Of a stretch of DNA of 64,000 nucleotides, positions 1-7,486 are shown one piece after another. The translations under genes were made by a program, and so were the position numbers. The stretch covers positions 834,501 through 898,500 of the forward strand of contig JACKNY010000001.1 in NCBI GenBank assembly GCA_024234615.1. Direction: 5' to 3'. The notes under the pieces are model-generated. The model saw only the letters and a program-made list of their open reading frames with translations. It had not been told where the DNA came from and did no database searches. Each line of letters starts with the position of its first letter. Position 1 is the stretch's first letter. Origin of the DNA: Pseudomonadales bacterium (lineage in GTDB: Bacteria; Pseudomonadota; Gammaproteobacteria; Pseudomonadales; IMCC2047).

Positions 1-114
1 AAAAACTGGTCAGCGCTTTGTTTGATTGATTGAGCTTTCTTATTCATGAAGACGGTGTCTTATTGTTGTTAGCCGGGTGCTGGTTTGGAAAACGAAAAGC
101 TGGAACGCAGCTCG

Positions 115-612
115 TTATTTGGCAGTGCGGGTAAATTCAATTTCGCCATTAGGCAAGAGGTAAAGTACCAGCGCCTTGCCTTCAGTGACAGTAGGGCTAT
201 GAGAGCTATCCGGACCGTAAACTAGCCATCCGGCACCACGGTTATCAAACTTAGCGTTATTGTCTATCGGCATAATGAGGTCAATTTCACCCAGAGGATG
301 GCGGTGGTGCGGGCCTTTCACATCATGCATTTCTACCAGATCAACACTATAACCGGCTAACTCGGGAGTTGGCTTAATCACACGGCCATATTTGATTCCA
401 CCTGCTTCATGCTGACACATGGCTCCAGCGGCAATACCTGCATGACAAGCATCCACAATGGCAGCAAATAATTTACTACTTGGAGAAAATTCGTTATTGA
501 GTTGTTGCTCCAATGACTTATTTAGGGCTTGGCCGGTAATCAGGTTAGTTACGTTCTGTAGTAAAGATTGAAATTCTGCGATAGAGAAATTGCTCACGAT
601 AAATAACCTCAT
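115..612 (-). CDS. DUF4863 / 4-hydroxylaminobenzoate lyase-like protein
   Basis: This 165-residue soluble protein resembles the DUF4863 family, which includes 4-hydroxylaminobenzoate lyase and whose members occur beside box genes. The visible core is a cupin-like stretch around residues 94-135 with a histidine-rich motif (KGPHHRHPLGEIDLIMP) that could bind metal, followed by GAGWLVYGPDSSHSPTV. No signal peptide is seen. It is divergent from the thioesterase gene at 800, and the shared 188-bp gap contains a copy of the locus palindrome (690-703). An accessory role in aromatic-acid metabolism is inferred from context. Its real substrate is unknown, and lyase activity on nitroaromatic intermediates should not be assumed. 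Confidence 0.7.
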   Translation of the reverse strand: MRLFIVSNFSIAEFQSLLQNVTNLITGQALNKSLEQQLNNEFSPSSKLFAAIVDACHAGIAAGAMCQHEAGGIKYGRVIKPTPELAGYSVDLVEMHDVKGPHHRHPLGEIDLIMPIDNNAKFDNRGAGWLVYGPDSSHSPTVTEGKALVLYLLPNGEIEFTRTAK

Positions 613-689
613 GAAATGTTGGACAGCATTTTTGTCGAGCAGTGATATTTATGGGGCACTCATAAGAGTGCCGATATAAAACTAAGTGA

Positions 690-703
690 TGTAATATAAT
701 TCA
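690..703. promoter_or_regulatory. Candidate operator, TGTA-N6-TACA family (one mismatch)
   Basis: The sequence is TGTAATATAATTCA. It differs at one base from the site at 11267-11280 and lies between the divergent starts at 612 and 800. It could serve either promoter. Assignment to the BoxR-like regulator is inference. Confidence 0.5.
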
Positions 704-799
704 TTTAAACATGAACTACAACGTAGGTGAGATTATGCCTATACCGCTAATAAGTTGTGGTAGTCTTCTCCTCTTTTAGTACTAATTTGGGTCATTCTT

Positions 800-1273
800 A
801 TGCATCGAACGGAAGTTTTTGAAACAATCCCTTTTACTCACTTTCGCACAATTCCCTTTGGTGATACTGACGCTGCCGCCATTGTCTATACCCCGCGCTT
901 TGTCGACTATTGTATGGAAGCGATTGAAGTCTGGTTCAAACAATATATCGGTATCGATTGGTATTGGATCAACGTGCGTGACCAAAGAGGTACCCCGGTA
1001 GTTCATTTAGAGCTTGATTTTACCGGCCCGCTGATTGGTGGTGATGAATTGGGGATTACGCTTGAAGTGGGTGAAATCGGGCGGTCAACGTTAACCTTAA
1101 AGCTTGTAGGTTCACGAGGGCCGAGTCAGGGCGGGGGCGGTAGTTCGGTTTTTAATGCCAAGTTTGTATTTTGTTTTGTTGATACGAGTGAGAATAAATC
1201 GATTCCCATCCCTGTAGAATCTTTGGAGAAAATTCACGCATATAAAAACGTAATGCAGGCTGAGGCTGGTTAG
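800..1273 (+). CDS. Hot-dog acyl-CoA thioesterase (4HBT type)
   Basis: This 157-residue single-domain protein belongs to the 4-hydroxybenzoyl-CoA thioesterase/YbgC family. The signature is near the N-terminus: IPFGDTDAAAIVYTPRF at about residues 18-34, where the aspartates of GDTD match the family catalytic region. Length is normal. The expected reaction is hydrolysis of an acyl- or aroyl-CoA to free acid and CoA. Next to box genes it would plausibly act as a benzoyl-CoA safety valve that frees CoA when ring epoxidation stalls. It lies 229 bp upstream of boxC with an operator-like palindrome between, so it is probably a separate transcription unit under common control. Substrate is inferred from context only. 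Confidence 0.8.
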   Translation: MHRTEVFETIPFTHFRTIPFGDTDAAAIVYTPRFVDYCMEAIEVWFKQYIGIDWYWINVRDQRGTPVVHLELDFTGPLIGGDELGITLEVGEIGRSTLTLKLVGSRGPSQGGGGSSVFNAKFVFCFVDTSENKSIPIPVESLEKIHAYKNVMQAEAG

Positions 1274-1440
1274 CCAAATTAGCATAAATAGCTTCGGGGT
1301 TATATTGGTAAATATTGATATCGAATCATTTCGATGGATCAGAGTATTTTCAAAATTGCAAGAGCAAGCGTCAACTAAAACGCAAGATAATGCTAGACTT
1401 TTATTTGAAATGAAATATAATGCTGTGAATTATCTTATTA

Positions 1441-1454
1441 TGTAATATATTACA
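1441..1454. promoter_or_regulatory. Candidate operator, perfect 14-bp palindrome before boxC
   Basis: TGTAATATATTACA is identical to its own reverse complement. It sits 48 bp upstream of the boxC start codon, close to where a promoter would lie (a TATAAT hexamer is at 1416-1421). The same motif recurs before the receptor, regulator and ligase genes, which makes it a good candidate for the box-operon operator. Confidence 0.65.
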
Positions 1455-1502
1455 CTTTAGCTTTGGCCAGATTTGAACCGACATCGAAAGGGGATTATTA
1501 GC

Positions 1503-3152
1503 ATGATTGATTTTCAAACCAACCCGGAAAAATATAAACATTGGAAATTATCGTTTGACGGCCCAGTCGCTCATCTAACGATGGATGTTGATGCGTCACA
1601 GACCCTATTTGAGGGTTATGAGTTAAAGCTAAACTCATACGATTTGGGTGTAGATATTGAGCTTTATGATGCGGTACAGCGACTGCGTTTTGAGCATCCT
1701 GAAGTACGTGCGGTGGTAATGGATTCAGGTAAAGAGAAAGTTTTCTGCGCTGGCGCGAATATTCGTATGTTGGGTGGTGCTGCGCATGCCCACAAGGTGA
1801 ACTTCTGTAAGTTTACCAATGAAACGCGTAACTCGATCGAAGATGCCAGTGAAAACTCTAAACAACGCTATCTTTGTGCGGTGCGAGGAACAGCGGCCGG
1901 TGGTGGCTATGAGCTCGCGCTCGCGACGGATTACATTATGATGGCGGATGACGGATATTCAGCCGTTTCCCTGCCAGAGGTGCCTTTGTTGGCGGTGTTG
2001 CCTGGTACCGGAGGCCTGACACGATTGGTGGATAAGCGCAAAGTGCGTCGGGATCTGGCAGATGTTTTCTGTACCGTGGAAGAGGGAGTACGAGGGCAGC
2101 GTGCGGTTGATTGGCGCTTGGTTGATGAAGTGCTACCTGGCTCGAAGTTTAATGATGCGGTACAAGCAAGAGCGCTGGAAATTGCGAGCACCTCTGATCG
2201 CCCAGAGAACGCAAAGGGTGTTTCATTGCCGCCACTGCAGCGTGAGATTGGTGAAAATACGATAGCTTATAATAATCTGACGGTGGAGTTTGATCGTGCC
2301 AATAGAGTCGCAACTATCACTCTGCTAGGGCCGAAAACTGCAGTGCCAGCAAGCTTAGATGAGGCGGTAGCACAAGGTGCTGATTTCTGGTGGTTGGCTT
2401 TATGTCGGGATTTGGATGAAGCGATTTTACATCTGCGGATCAACGAATTAGAAGTCGGCACACTAATTTTTAAAACCCAAGGCGATGCTGATGCGGTTGA
2501 AGCATACGACCAGTTTTTAGCGGAGCACCGGAGTAATTGGCTGATGCGAGAGGTTTCTCTGTACTGGCGTCGTACGCTAAAGCGTATCGACCTGACCTCC
2601 AGAACGCTATTTGCGATGATTGAACCCGGTAGTTGTTTTGTTGGCGTGCTTGCTGAACTACTGTTTTCTGTCGATCGTACTTACATGCTAGAAGGGCAGT
2701 TCGATAATGATGACCGAGCCGCTCCCGCAATACGTTTAACGCAGGCTAATTTCGGCCCCTATCCTATGTCTAATGGAATTACCCGGCTACAAACACGCTT
2801 CCTGGGTGAGCCCGAGTCGGTTGATGTGGCAAAGGCAGAGATTGGCCGAGATTTAGATTCTGACGCCGCTCAAGAATTAGGATTGATTACCTACAGCATG
2901 GATGCCATCGATTGGGATGACGAAACGCGTATGCTGATTGAAGAGCGCGCAAGCTTTTCGCCAGATTGCTTGACCGGTATGGAAGCAAACTTACGTTTTG
3001 CTGGTCCAGAAACCATGGAAACCAAAATTTTTGGCCGCCTGACTGCCTGGCAAAACTGGATATTTCAGCGTCCTAATGCGGTGGGTCAAACCGGCGCGTT
3101 ACAGCTTTATGGCACTGGTGGCCGTCCTGAATATGATCTGAAAAGAGTTTAA
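1503..3152 (+). CDS. boxC: BoxC, 2,3-epoxybenzoyl-CoA dihydrolase (benzoyl-CoA-dihydrodiol lyase)
   Basis: BoxC opens the epoxidised ring of benzoyl-CoA by hydrolysis, giving 3,4-dehydroadipyl-CoA semialdehyde and formate. The 549-residue product has the family's usual length and its two crotonase-like halves. The oxyanion-hole type motifs are KVFCAGANIRMLGG in the first part and RGTAAGGGYELALATDYIM soon after, and the C-terminal half is a degenerate crotonase fold. I start it at ATG 1503 (MIDFQTNPEKY), which has AAAGGGG nine bases upstream, rather than at the upstream in-frame TTG at 1473. It is the first gene of boxC-boxB-boxA, with 15 bp to boxB. The reaction is established for Azoarcus BoxC, and the identification here is strong. 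Confidence 0.95.
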   Translation: MIDFQTNPEKYKHWKLSFDGPVAHLTMDVDASQTLFEGYELKLNSYDLGVDIELYDAVQRLRFEHPEVRAVVMDSGKEKVFCAGANIRMLGGAAHAHKVNFCKFTNETRNSIEDASENSKQRYLCAVRGTAAGGGYELALATDYIMMADDGYSAVSLPEVPLLAVLPGTGGLTRLVDKRKVRRDLADVFCTVEEGVRGQRAVDWRLVDEVLPGSKFNDAVQARALEIASTSDRPENAKGVSLPPLQREIGENTIAYNNLTVEFDRANRVATITLLGPKTAVPASLDEAVAQGADFWWLALCRDLDEAILHLRINELEVGTLIFKTQGDADAVEAYDQFLAEHRSNWLMREVSLYWRRTLKRIDLTSRTLFAMIEPGSCFVGVLAELLFSVDRTYMLEGQFDNDDRAAPAIRLTQANFGPYPMSNGITRLQTRFLGEPESVDVAKAEIGRDLDSDAAQELGLITYSMDAIDWDDETRMLIEERASFSPDCLTGMEANLRFAGPETMETKIFGRLTAWQNWIFQRPNAVGQTGALQLYGTGGRPEYDLKRV

Positions 3153-3167
3153 TAAGGGGATTTTGCA

Positions 3168-4631
3168 ATGACTGAACAAACAAGTAACGACGCAATTGTT
3201 GAAGTTAACTACGACGAACTGATTCCAAATAACGTTGATCTGGCCAGTGACGCACGGTTAAAAAAAGCATTGGAAAGTTGGCAGCCAAAATATATCGATT
3301 GGTGGAATGAGGCGGGTCCTGAGCATACCCAGAATTTTGAAGTTTATTTGCGCACTGCGGTGGGCGTTGACCCAAAAGGGTGGGCGAAGTTTGGCCATGT
3401 GAAAATGCCGGAATACCGCTGGGGTATTTTATTGGCACCTAAGGAAGAAGGGCGCACCATTCCCTTTGGTAAGCACAAGGGCGAGCCAGTGTGGCAGGAA
3501 GTTCCAGGTGAATACCGTTCGTTACTGCGTCGTCTGATTGTGGTGCAGGGAGATACCGAACCTGCTTCAGTAGAGCAGCAGCGCTACCTAAGCAAAACGG
3601 CACCTTCTTTATATGATATGCGAAATCTGTTTCAGGTAAACGTGGAAGAAGGCCGTCACCTTTGGGCAATGGTTTATCTACTGGTTAAATATTTTGGCCG
3701 CGATGGCCGGGAAGAGGCGGAAGGTTTACTGGAACGTCGTTCTGCAGATGCCGACCGACCGCGAATTCTAGGTGCATTTAATGAGGAGACTCCTGATTGG
3801 TTGTCCTTCTTTATGTTTACCTACTTTACGGATCGTGATGGCAAAATGCAGCTGGAGTCTCTCGCGCAATCCGGTTTTGATCCTTTGTCGCGTAGCTGTC
3901 GCTTTATGCTAACTGAAGAAGCGCACCACATGTTTGTCGGTGAAACCGGTGTTGGCCGGGTTATTCAGCGAACCTGTGATCTGATGAACGAAGCGGGCAT
4001 TACCGACCCGTATGATATTCAGGCGGTACGTAATCTAGGCGTAATTGACTTGCCTACCTTACAGAAGAAAGTGAATTTCCACACGTCGGTAACACGGGAT
4101 CTATTTGGTGCGGAAATTTCTACCAATGCGGCTAATTCTTTTAATGCGGGGTTGAAAGGGCGTTTCGCGGAAACCAAGATAGACGATGATCATCAACTGA
4201 CTAATGATACCTATCAGGTTACTCGGGTGGTCGATGGGAAATTTGTTGACGAAGAGGTACCTGCCTTGAGTGCCATTAATGCCCGCTTGTTGGATGATTA
4301 CATTGCTGACTGTCAGGGCGGCATTAACCGTTGGAACAAAATCATTCAAAAAGCCAATATTGATTTTGAAATCACCCAGCCACATAAGGCATTTAATCGT
4401 CGCATAGGTGAGTTTGAGTCTGTTTTCGTGACCGTTGATGGCGAAATAGTGTCAGAACAAGAGTGGAACGCCAAAAAAGAAGAATGGTTGTGTTCCGATG
4501 CCGATGGCGACTATATTCAGTCACTGATGAAACCCTGCACGGAAATTGGTAAATACGCCAATTGGATTGCTGAGCCAAGGATCGGAATCAATAATCAGGC
4601 AGGTGATTTTGAGTATGTAAAAATCGATTAA
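3168..4631 (+). CDS. boxB: BoxB, benzoyl-CoA 2,3-epoxidase oxygenase component
   Basis: BoxB is the di-iron oxygenase that inserts one oxygen atom from O2 into benzoyl-CoA to form the 2,3-epoxide, using electrons from BoxA. The 487-residue length is normal. Two ExxH iron-ligand motifs are visible: NVEEGRHLWAMV near residue 161 and LTEEAHHMFVGE near residue 251, as expected for a four-helix ferritin-like di-iron centre. There is no signal peptide, so it is cytoplasmic. An AAGGGG Shine-Dalgarno precedes ATG 3168. It is co-transcribed with boxC upstream. The boxA gene follows after an unusually long 138-bp gap that can fold into a stem-loop. Confidence 0.96.
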   Translation: MTEQTSNDAIVEVNYDELIPNNVDLASDARLKKALESWQPKYIDWWNEAGPEHTQNFEVYLRTAVGVDPKGWAKFGHVKMPEYRWGILLAPKEEGRTIPFGKHKGEPVWQEVPGEYRSLLRRLIVVQGDTEPASVEQQRYLSKTAPSLYDMRNLFQVNVEEGRHLWAMVYLLVKYFGRDGREEAEGLLERRSADADRPRILGAFNEETPDWLSFFMFTYFTDRDGKMQLESLAQSGFDPLSRSCRFMLTEEAHHMFVGETGVGRVIQRTCDLMNEAGITDPYDIQAVRNLGVIDLPTLQKKVNFHTSVTRDLFGAEISTNAANSFNAGLKGRFAETKIDDDHQLTNDTYQVTRVVDGKFVDEEVPALSAINARLLDDYIADCQGGINRWNKIIQKANIDFEITQPHKAFNRRIGEFESVFVTVDGEIVSEQEWNAKKEEWLCSDADGDYIQSLMKPCTEIGKYANWIAEPRIGINNQAGDFEYVKID

Positions 4632-4672
4632 ATCGACGGGGCTATTGAATTCCTCTCGTATTTTTATACACT

Positions 4673-4717
4673 CCCTGGGGTAGGTTGGCGGGTTTGTCAG
4701 CAAAACCTGCTCCGGGG
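4673..4717 (+). other. Nested intercistronic stem-loop between boxB and boxA
   Basis: CCCTGG (4673-4678) can pair with CCGGGG (4712-4717), and inside it GCGGGTTT (4688-4695) pairs with AAACCTGC (4703-4710) around a 7-nt loop. No U-tract follows, so it is not a standard terminator. It could act as an RNA-processing or 3'-end stabilising element that sets the BoxB:BoxA ratio. Function is inference. Confidence 0.45.
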
Positions 4718-4769
4718 AAAGCTCCGCATTAACTAAAGAAAGATATAAAAACTCAACGTAGATAAAGTT

Positions 4770-5984
4770 ATGAGCGCAATACGTCAGCACCTAATAGACC
4801 CGGAAATCTGTATTCGTTGCAATACCTGCGAAGAAACTTGCCCTATTGATGCCATTACTCACGATAGCGAAAACTATGTGGTAGACGTCAATATTTGTAA
4901 AGCCTGTCTAGATTGCATTACGCCCTGTCCGACCGGGGCTATCGATAACTGGCGAGTTGTGCACAAGGCCTATACCTTAGAGGAACAATTTTCTTGGGAA
5001 GAGCTGCCTGAAGAATTGGATATTGCGGAAGATGAGGTGGTTGAAACCGTCCAGGAAGCCAGTGAACAGGAAGCGAATGACATACTGGAGATTGCTCATA
5101 CCGGAGAAAGTGGCAAGGTCATTCCGCCGTTTTCTGCTGCGCACCCCTATATCAATATTTATAACCGCGAACGTCCTCTGATCGCTAAAGTGGCTGGCAA
5201 CTATCGTATTACCGATGATGAGGTGGAATCCGATATACATCATGTGGTATTGGATTTTGATACCAAAACGTTCCCGTTACTCGAAGGGCAAAGCATTGGG
5301 ATTATTCCGCCCGGCGTCGATGACAAAGGCAAACCGCACCTGATGCGGCTGTATTCCATTGCCAGCCCAAGAGACGGGGAGCGCCCTGGCCACAACAACG
5401 CCTCCTTGACGGTGAAGCGCGTGGTATACGAGGAAGGAGGGCAGACCAATTATGGGGTTGCTTCAAATTACGTTTGTGATTTAAAGAAGGGTGACGAAGT
5501 CAAAGTTACCGGGCCTTTTGGAGCAACTTTCTTAATGCCCAATCATGCCTCGGCAAATATCATTATGGTTTGTACCGGCACAGGTGCTGCGCCTTTCAGA
5601 GCTATGACCGAGTATCGGCGTCGCCACATGTATAAAGCCACTGGTAAGTTGAAGCTTTATTTTGGTGCGCGCACTCCAGGCGAACTGCCTTACTTTGGGC
5701 CACTGATAAAACTTAAAGATGAGTTTATCGATAAACAGTTAGTGTTTTCGCGATTACCGGATCAGCCCAAAGAATATGTGCAGGATCGCATGAGAAAAAA
5801 TACCACCGATCTCGCGCCGTTACTGAAGTCGAGCGAAACCTATGTCTTTATCTGCGGTTTGAAAGATATGGAAATAGGCGTTGATGAAGCGTTTGCTGAT
5901 ATTTGCTCCGATATCGGAATTTCATGGCCGGAACTCAAACAAAGTATGAAAGAATCAGGCCGGTATCATGTTGAGACCTATTAG
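4770..5984 (+). CDS. boxA: BoxA, benzoyl-CoA 2,3-epoxidase reductase component
   Basis: BoxA passes electrons from NADPH through FAD and two [4Fe-4S] clusters to BoxB. The N-terminal ferredoxin domain (residues 1-65) has two complete cluster motifs, CIRCNTCEETCP and CKACLDCITPCP. An acidic linker around residues 75-110 leads to a ferredoxin-NADP reductase module with the FAD motif RLYSIASP and the nucleotide-binding motif MVCTGTGAAPFRAM. It ends with the HVETY tail typical of plant-type FNRs. The 404-residue length fits the family. It is the last gene of the box operon and ends 2 bp from the convergent MFS gene, with no terminator in between. Confidence 0.95.
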   Translation: MSAIRQHLIDPEICIRCNTCEETCPIDAITHDSENYVVDVNICKACLDCITPCPTGAIDNWRVVHKAYTLEEQFSWEELPEELDIAEDEVVETVQEASEQEANDILEIAHTGESGKVIPPFSAAHPYINIYNRERPLIAKVAGNYRITDDEVESDIHHVVLDFDTKTFPLLEGQSIGIIPPGVDDKGKPHLMRLYSIASPRDGERPGHNNASLTVKRVVYEEGGQTNYGVASNYVCDLKKGDEVKVTGPFGATFLMPNHASANIIMVCTGTGAAPFRAMTEYRRRHMYKATGKLKLYFGARTPGELPYFGPLIKLKDEFIDKQLVFSRLPDQPKEYVQDRMRKNTTDLAPLLKSSETYVFICGLKDMEIGVDEAFADICSDIGISWPELKQSMKESGRYHVETY

Positions 5985-5986
5985 TT

Positions 5987-7249
5987 TTATTTGTTGCTAA
6001 TAGCATGTTCGGTTGCGTCAGGTCTTTTAAGCCTCCAGCTCAGTACTAAAGCAATGGTCGTCATGATGGCCGCCATTGCAAAACTCCAAGAAAAGCTATT
6101 CATCCAGTTTGCAAGTACTCCGGCTAAGCCTGGTCCGGTAATTTGTCCAGCGCCAAAAAAGAGCGTAATGGTACCAAAAGCTGCCGCGGCATGTTTCAGC
6201 TCAAAATAGTCACCCATCGAGGCAGCCATGATAGTTGGCACAGCCCAAACACAGATACCCCATAAAAATACGGAGAGGTAGGTAAAAGCTTCGGGTAGGT
6301 TAAGAGTAACCAATAGATAAGCGATGGTGTGGAGTAAAAATACGATGACTAACCCCCACTTTCGTCCCAAGCGATCAGAAATTGAGCCAAATAACGGTCC
6401 AGACAATATACTGAATGCGCCTGCCCACATCCAAAACTCACCAGCGAGAGATTCACTGAATCCGCGTTCTCCGACTAACATTGTGACGATGAAGGTGGCA
6501 TAAATTACATAGGTAAAACCAAACAAGAAATAAATACTGCCTAGATGGTATATAATTTTGGTGGTAGCGGCCCGGGGTTTATCGGAGAAACGTTTTCCGG
6601 CCACCTTTGAACGGGGCGCGCCCAATGCCGAGAGCCCAATTTGTTGGGGACGGTTTTTAATAACAAACATGGCAATTAGCATAATTAAAATTGAAATCGC
6701 GCCAAGAATTAGCCAGCTTGAGCGCCAGCCTTGATCGACACCCAGACGATGGTTGACCAATGGTATTAACCAACCGCTAATGACGATAGCCAGTCCACTT
6801 CCGCTGGTAATCAAGCCAGCTGCTCGGCCTCTTAACGTCTGAGAGAACCAATGTGAAACCAAAATCATAATGGGCACGTTGGCGGCTCCCGCACCAAAGC
6901 CAGTAATCAGATAGAGCGTCAATACACCCCAAAATCCCTGCGCTTGAGAAACACCTATCATTGAGATACCTACAAGCAGAAGTCCTAATACAATAAGACG
7001 CTTTTCGCCAAGATAGCCAACCAGTAAGCCACTGATTAAGACGGCGGAGAGATAGCCGACAAAATTAAGGGTGGAAATCAGCCCCATTTCAGCATAATCC
7101 AGGCCAAGACTTGAACCCATCGCAGGTAACAGCATACCCAAAGCAAATCTACCGAAACCCAAGCAGGCCAGAATAGTCAGCGTGCCCGCAGCCACAATAA
7201 TCCAACCATAATGAAACGGAAGTTTGTGGGAGATATTTTTTATATCCAA
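5987..7249 (-). CDS. MFS transporter, YbfB/YjiJ-like, probable aromatic-acid carrier
   Basis: A 420-residue inner-membrane protein with about 12 hydrophobic helices and major-facilitator features. These include an N-terminal helix pair with GFGRFALGMLLPAMG and the loop motif SDRLGRKWGLVIV between the later helices. It resembles YbfB/YjiJ and oxalate/formate-antiporter-like carriers rather than the classical BenK aromatic-acid:H+ symporters. It is convergent with boxA and lies downstream of the receptor gene on the same strand, but a strong terminator (7438-7465) separates them, so it needs its own promoter in 7250-7437. Import of benzoate or a related acid is inferred from position. No copy of the locus palindrome was seen in front of it. 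Confidence 0.8.
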   Translation of the reverse strand: MDIKNISHKLPFHYGWIIVAAGTLTILACLGFGRFALGMLLPAMGSSLGLDYAEMGLISTLNFVGYLSAVLISGLLVGYLGEKRLIVLGLLLVGISMIGVSQAQGFWGVLTLYLITGFGAGAANVPIMILVSHWFSQTLRGRAAGLITSGSGLAIVISGWLIPLVNHRLGVDQGWRSSWLILGAISILIMLIAMFVIKNRPQQIGLSALGAPRSKVAGKRFSDKPRAATTKIIYHLGSIYFLFGFTYVIYATFIVTMLVGERGFSESLAGEFWMWAGAFSILSGPLFGSISDRLGRKWGLVIVFLLHTIAYLLVTLNLPEAFTYLSVFLWGICVWAVPTIMAASMGDYFELKHAAAAFGTITLFFGAGQITGPGLAGVLANWMNSFSWSFAMAAIMTTIALVLSWRLKRPDATEHAISNK

Positions 7250-7437
7250 AGGTTTCTCTTCAGGTTAAAGGTTGTTTGTCGAATGATTTATGCCGCAAAG
7301 ATGGATCACTCGATAAAATTGGTGAAATTAAGCGTTGGCCGAATCTGGAAGCGTTCCTGATCGTACTGGATTTTTTTTACAAATCAACCAGCAATCTGAG
7401 TAGGCATGATATTTGTCAGGAATGAGTGCCCACAAAA

Positions 7438-7465
7438 AAGGCCAGCAGAATACTCTGCTGGCCTT
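7438..7465 (-). terminator. Rho-independent terminator of the TonB-dependent receptor gene
   Basis: A perfect 12-bp stem (AAGGCCAGCAGA pairing with TCTGCTGGCCTT) around a 4-nt loop. On the minus strand it is followed by a run of T. It lies 22 bp past the stop codon of the receptor gene. Confidence 0.9.
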
Positions 7466-7486
7466 ATCAGTAACTATCTTTCTGTA

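Noticed and set aside
3205..3669. Minus-strand open frames opposite boxB
   Set aside because: They are shadows of a strongly conserved gene, with low-complexity, motif-free translations.
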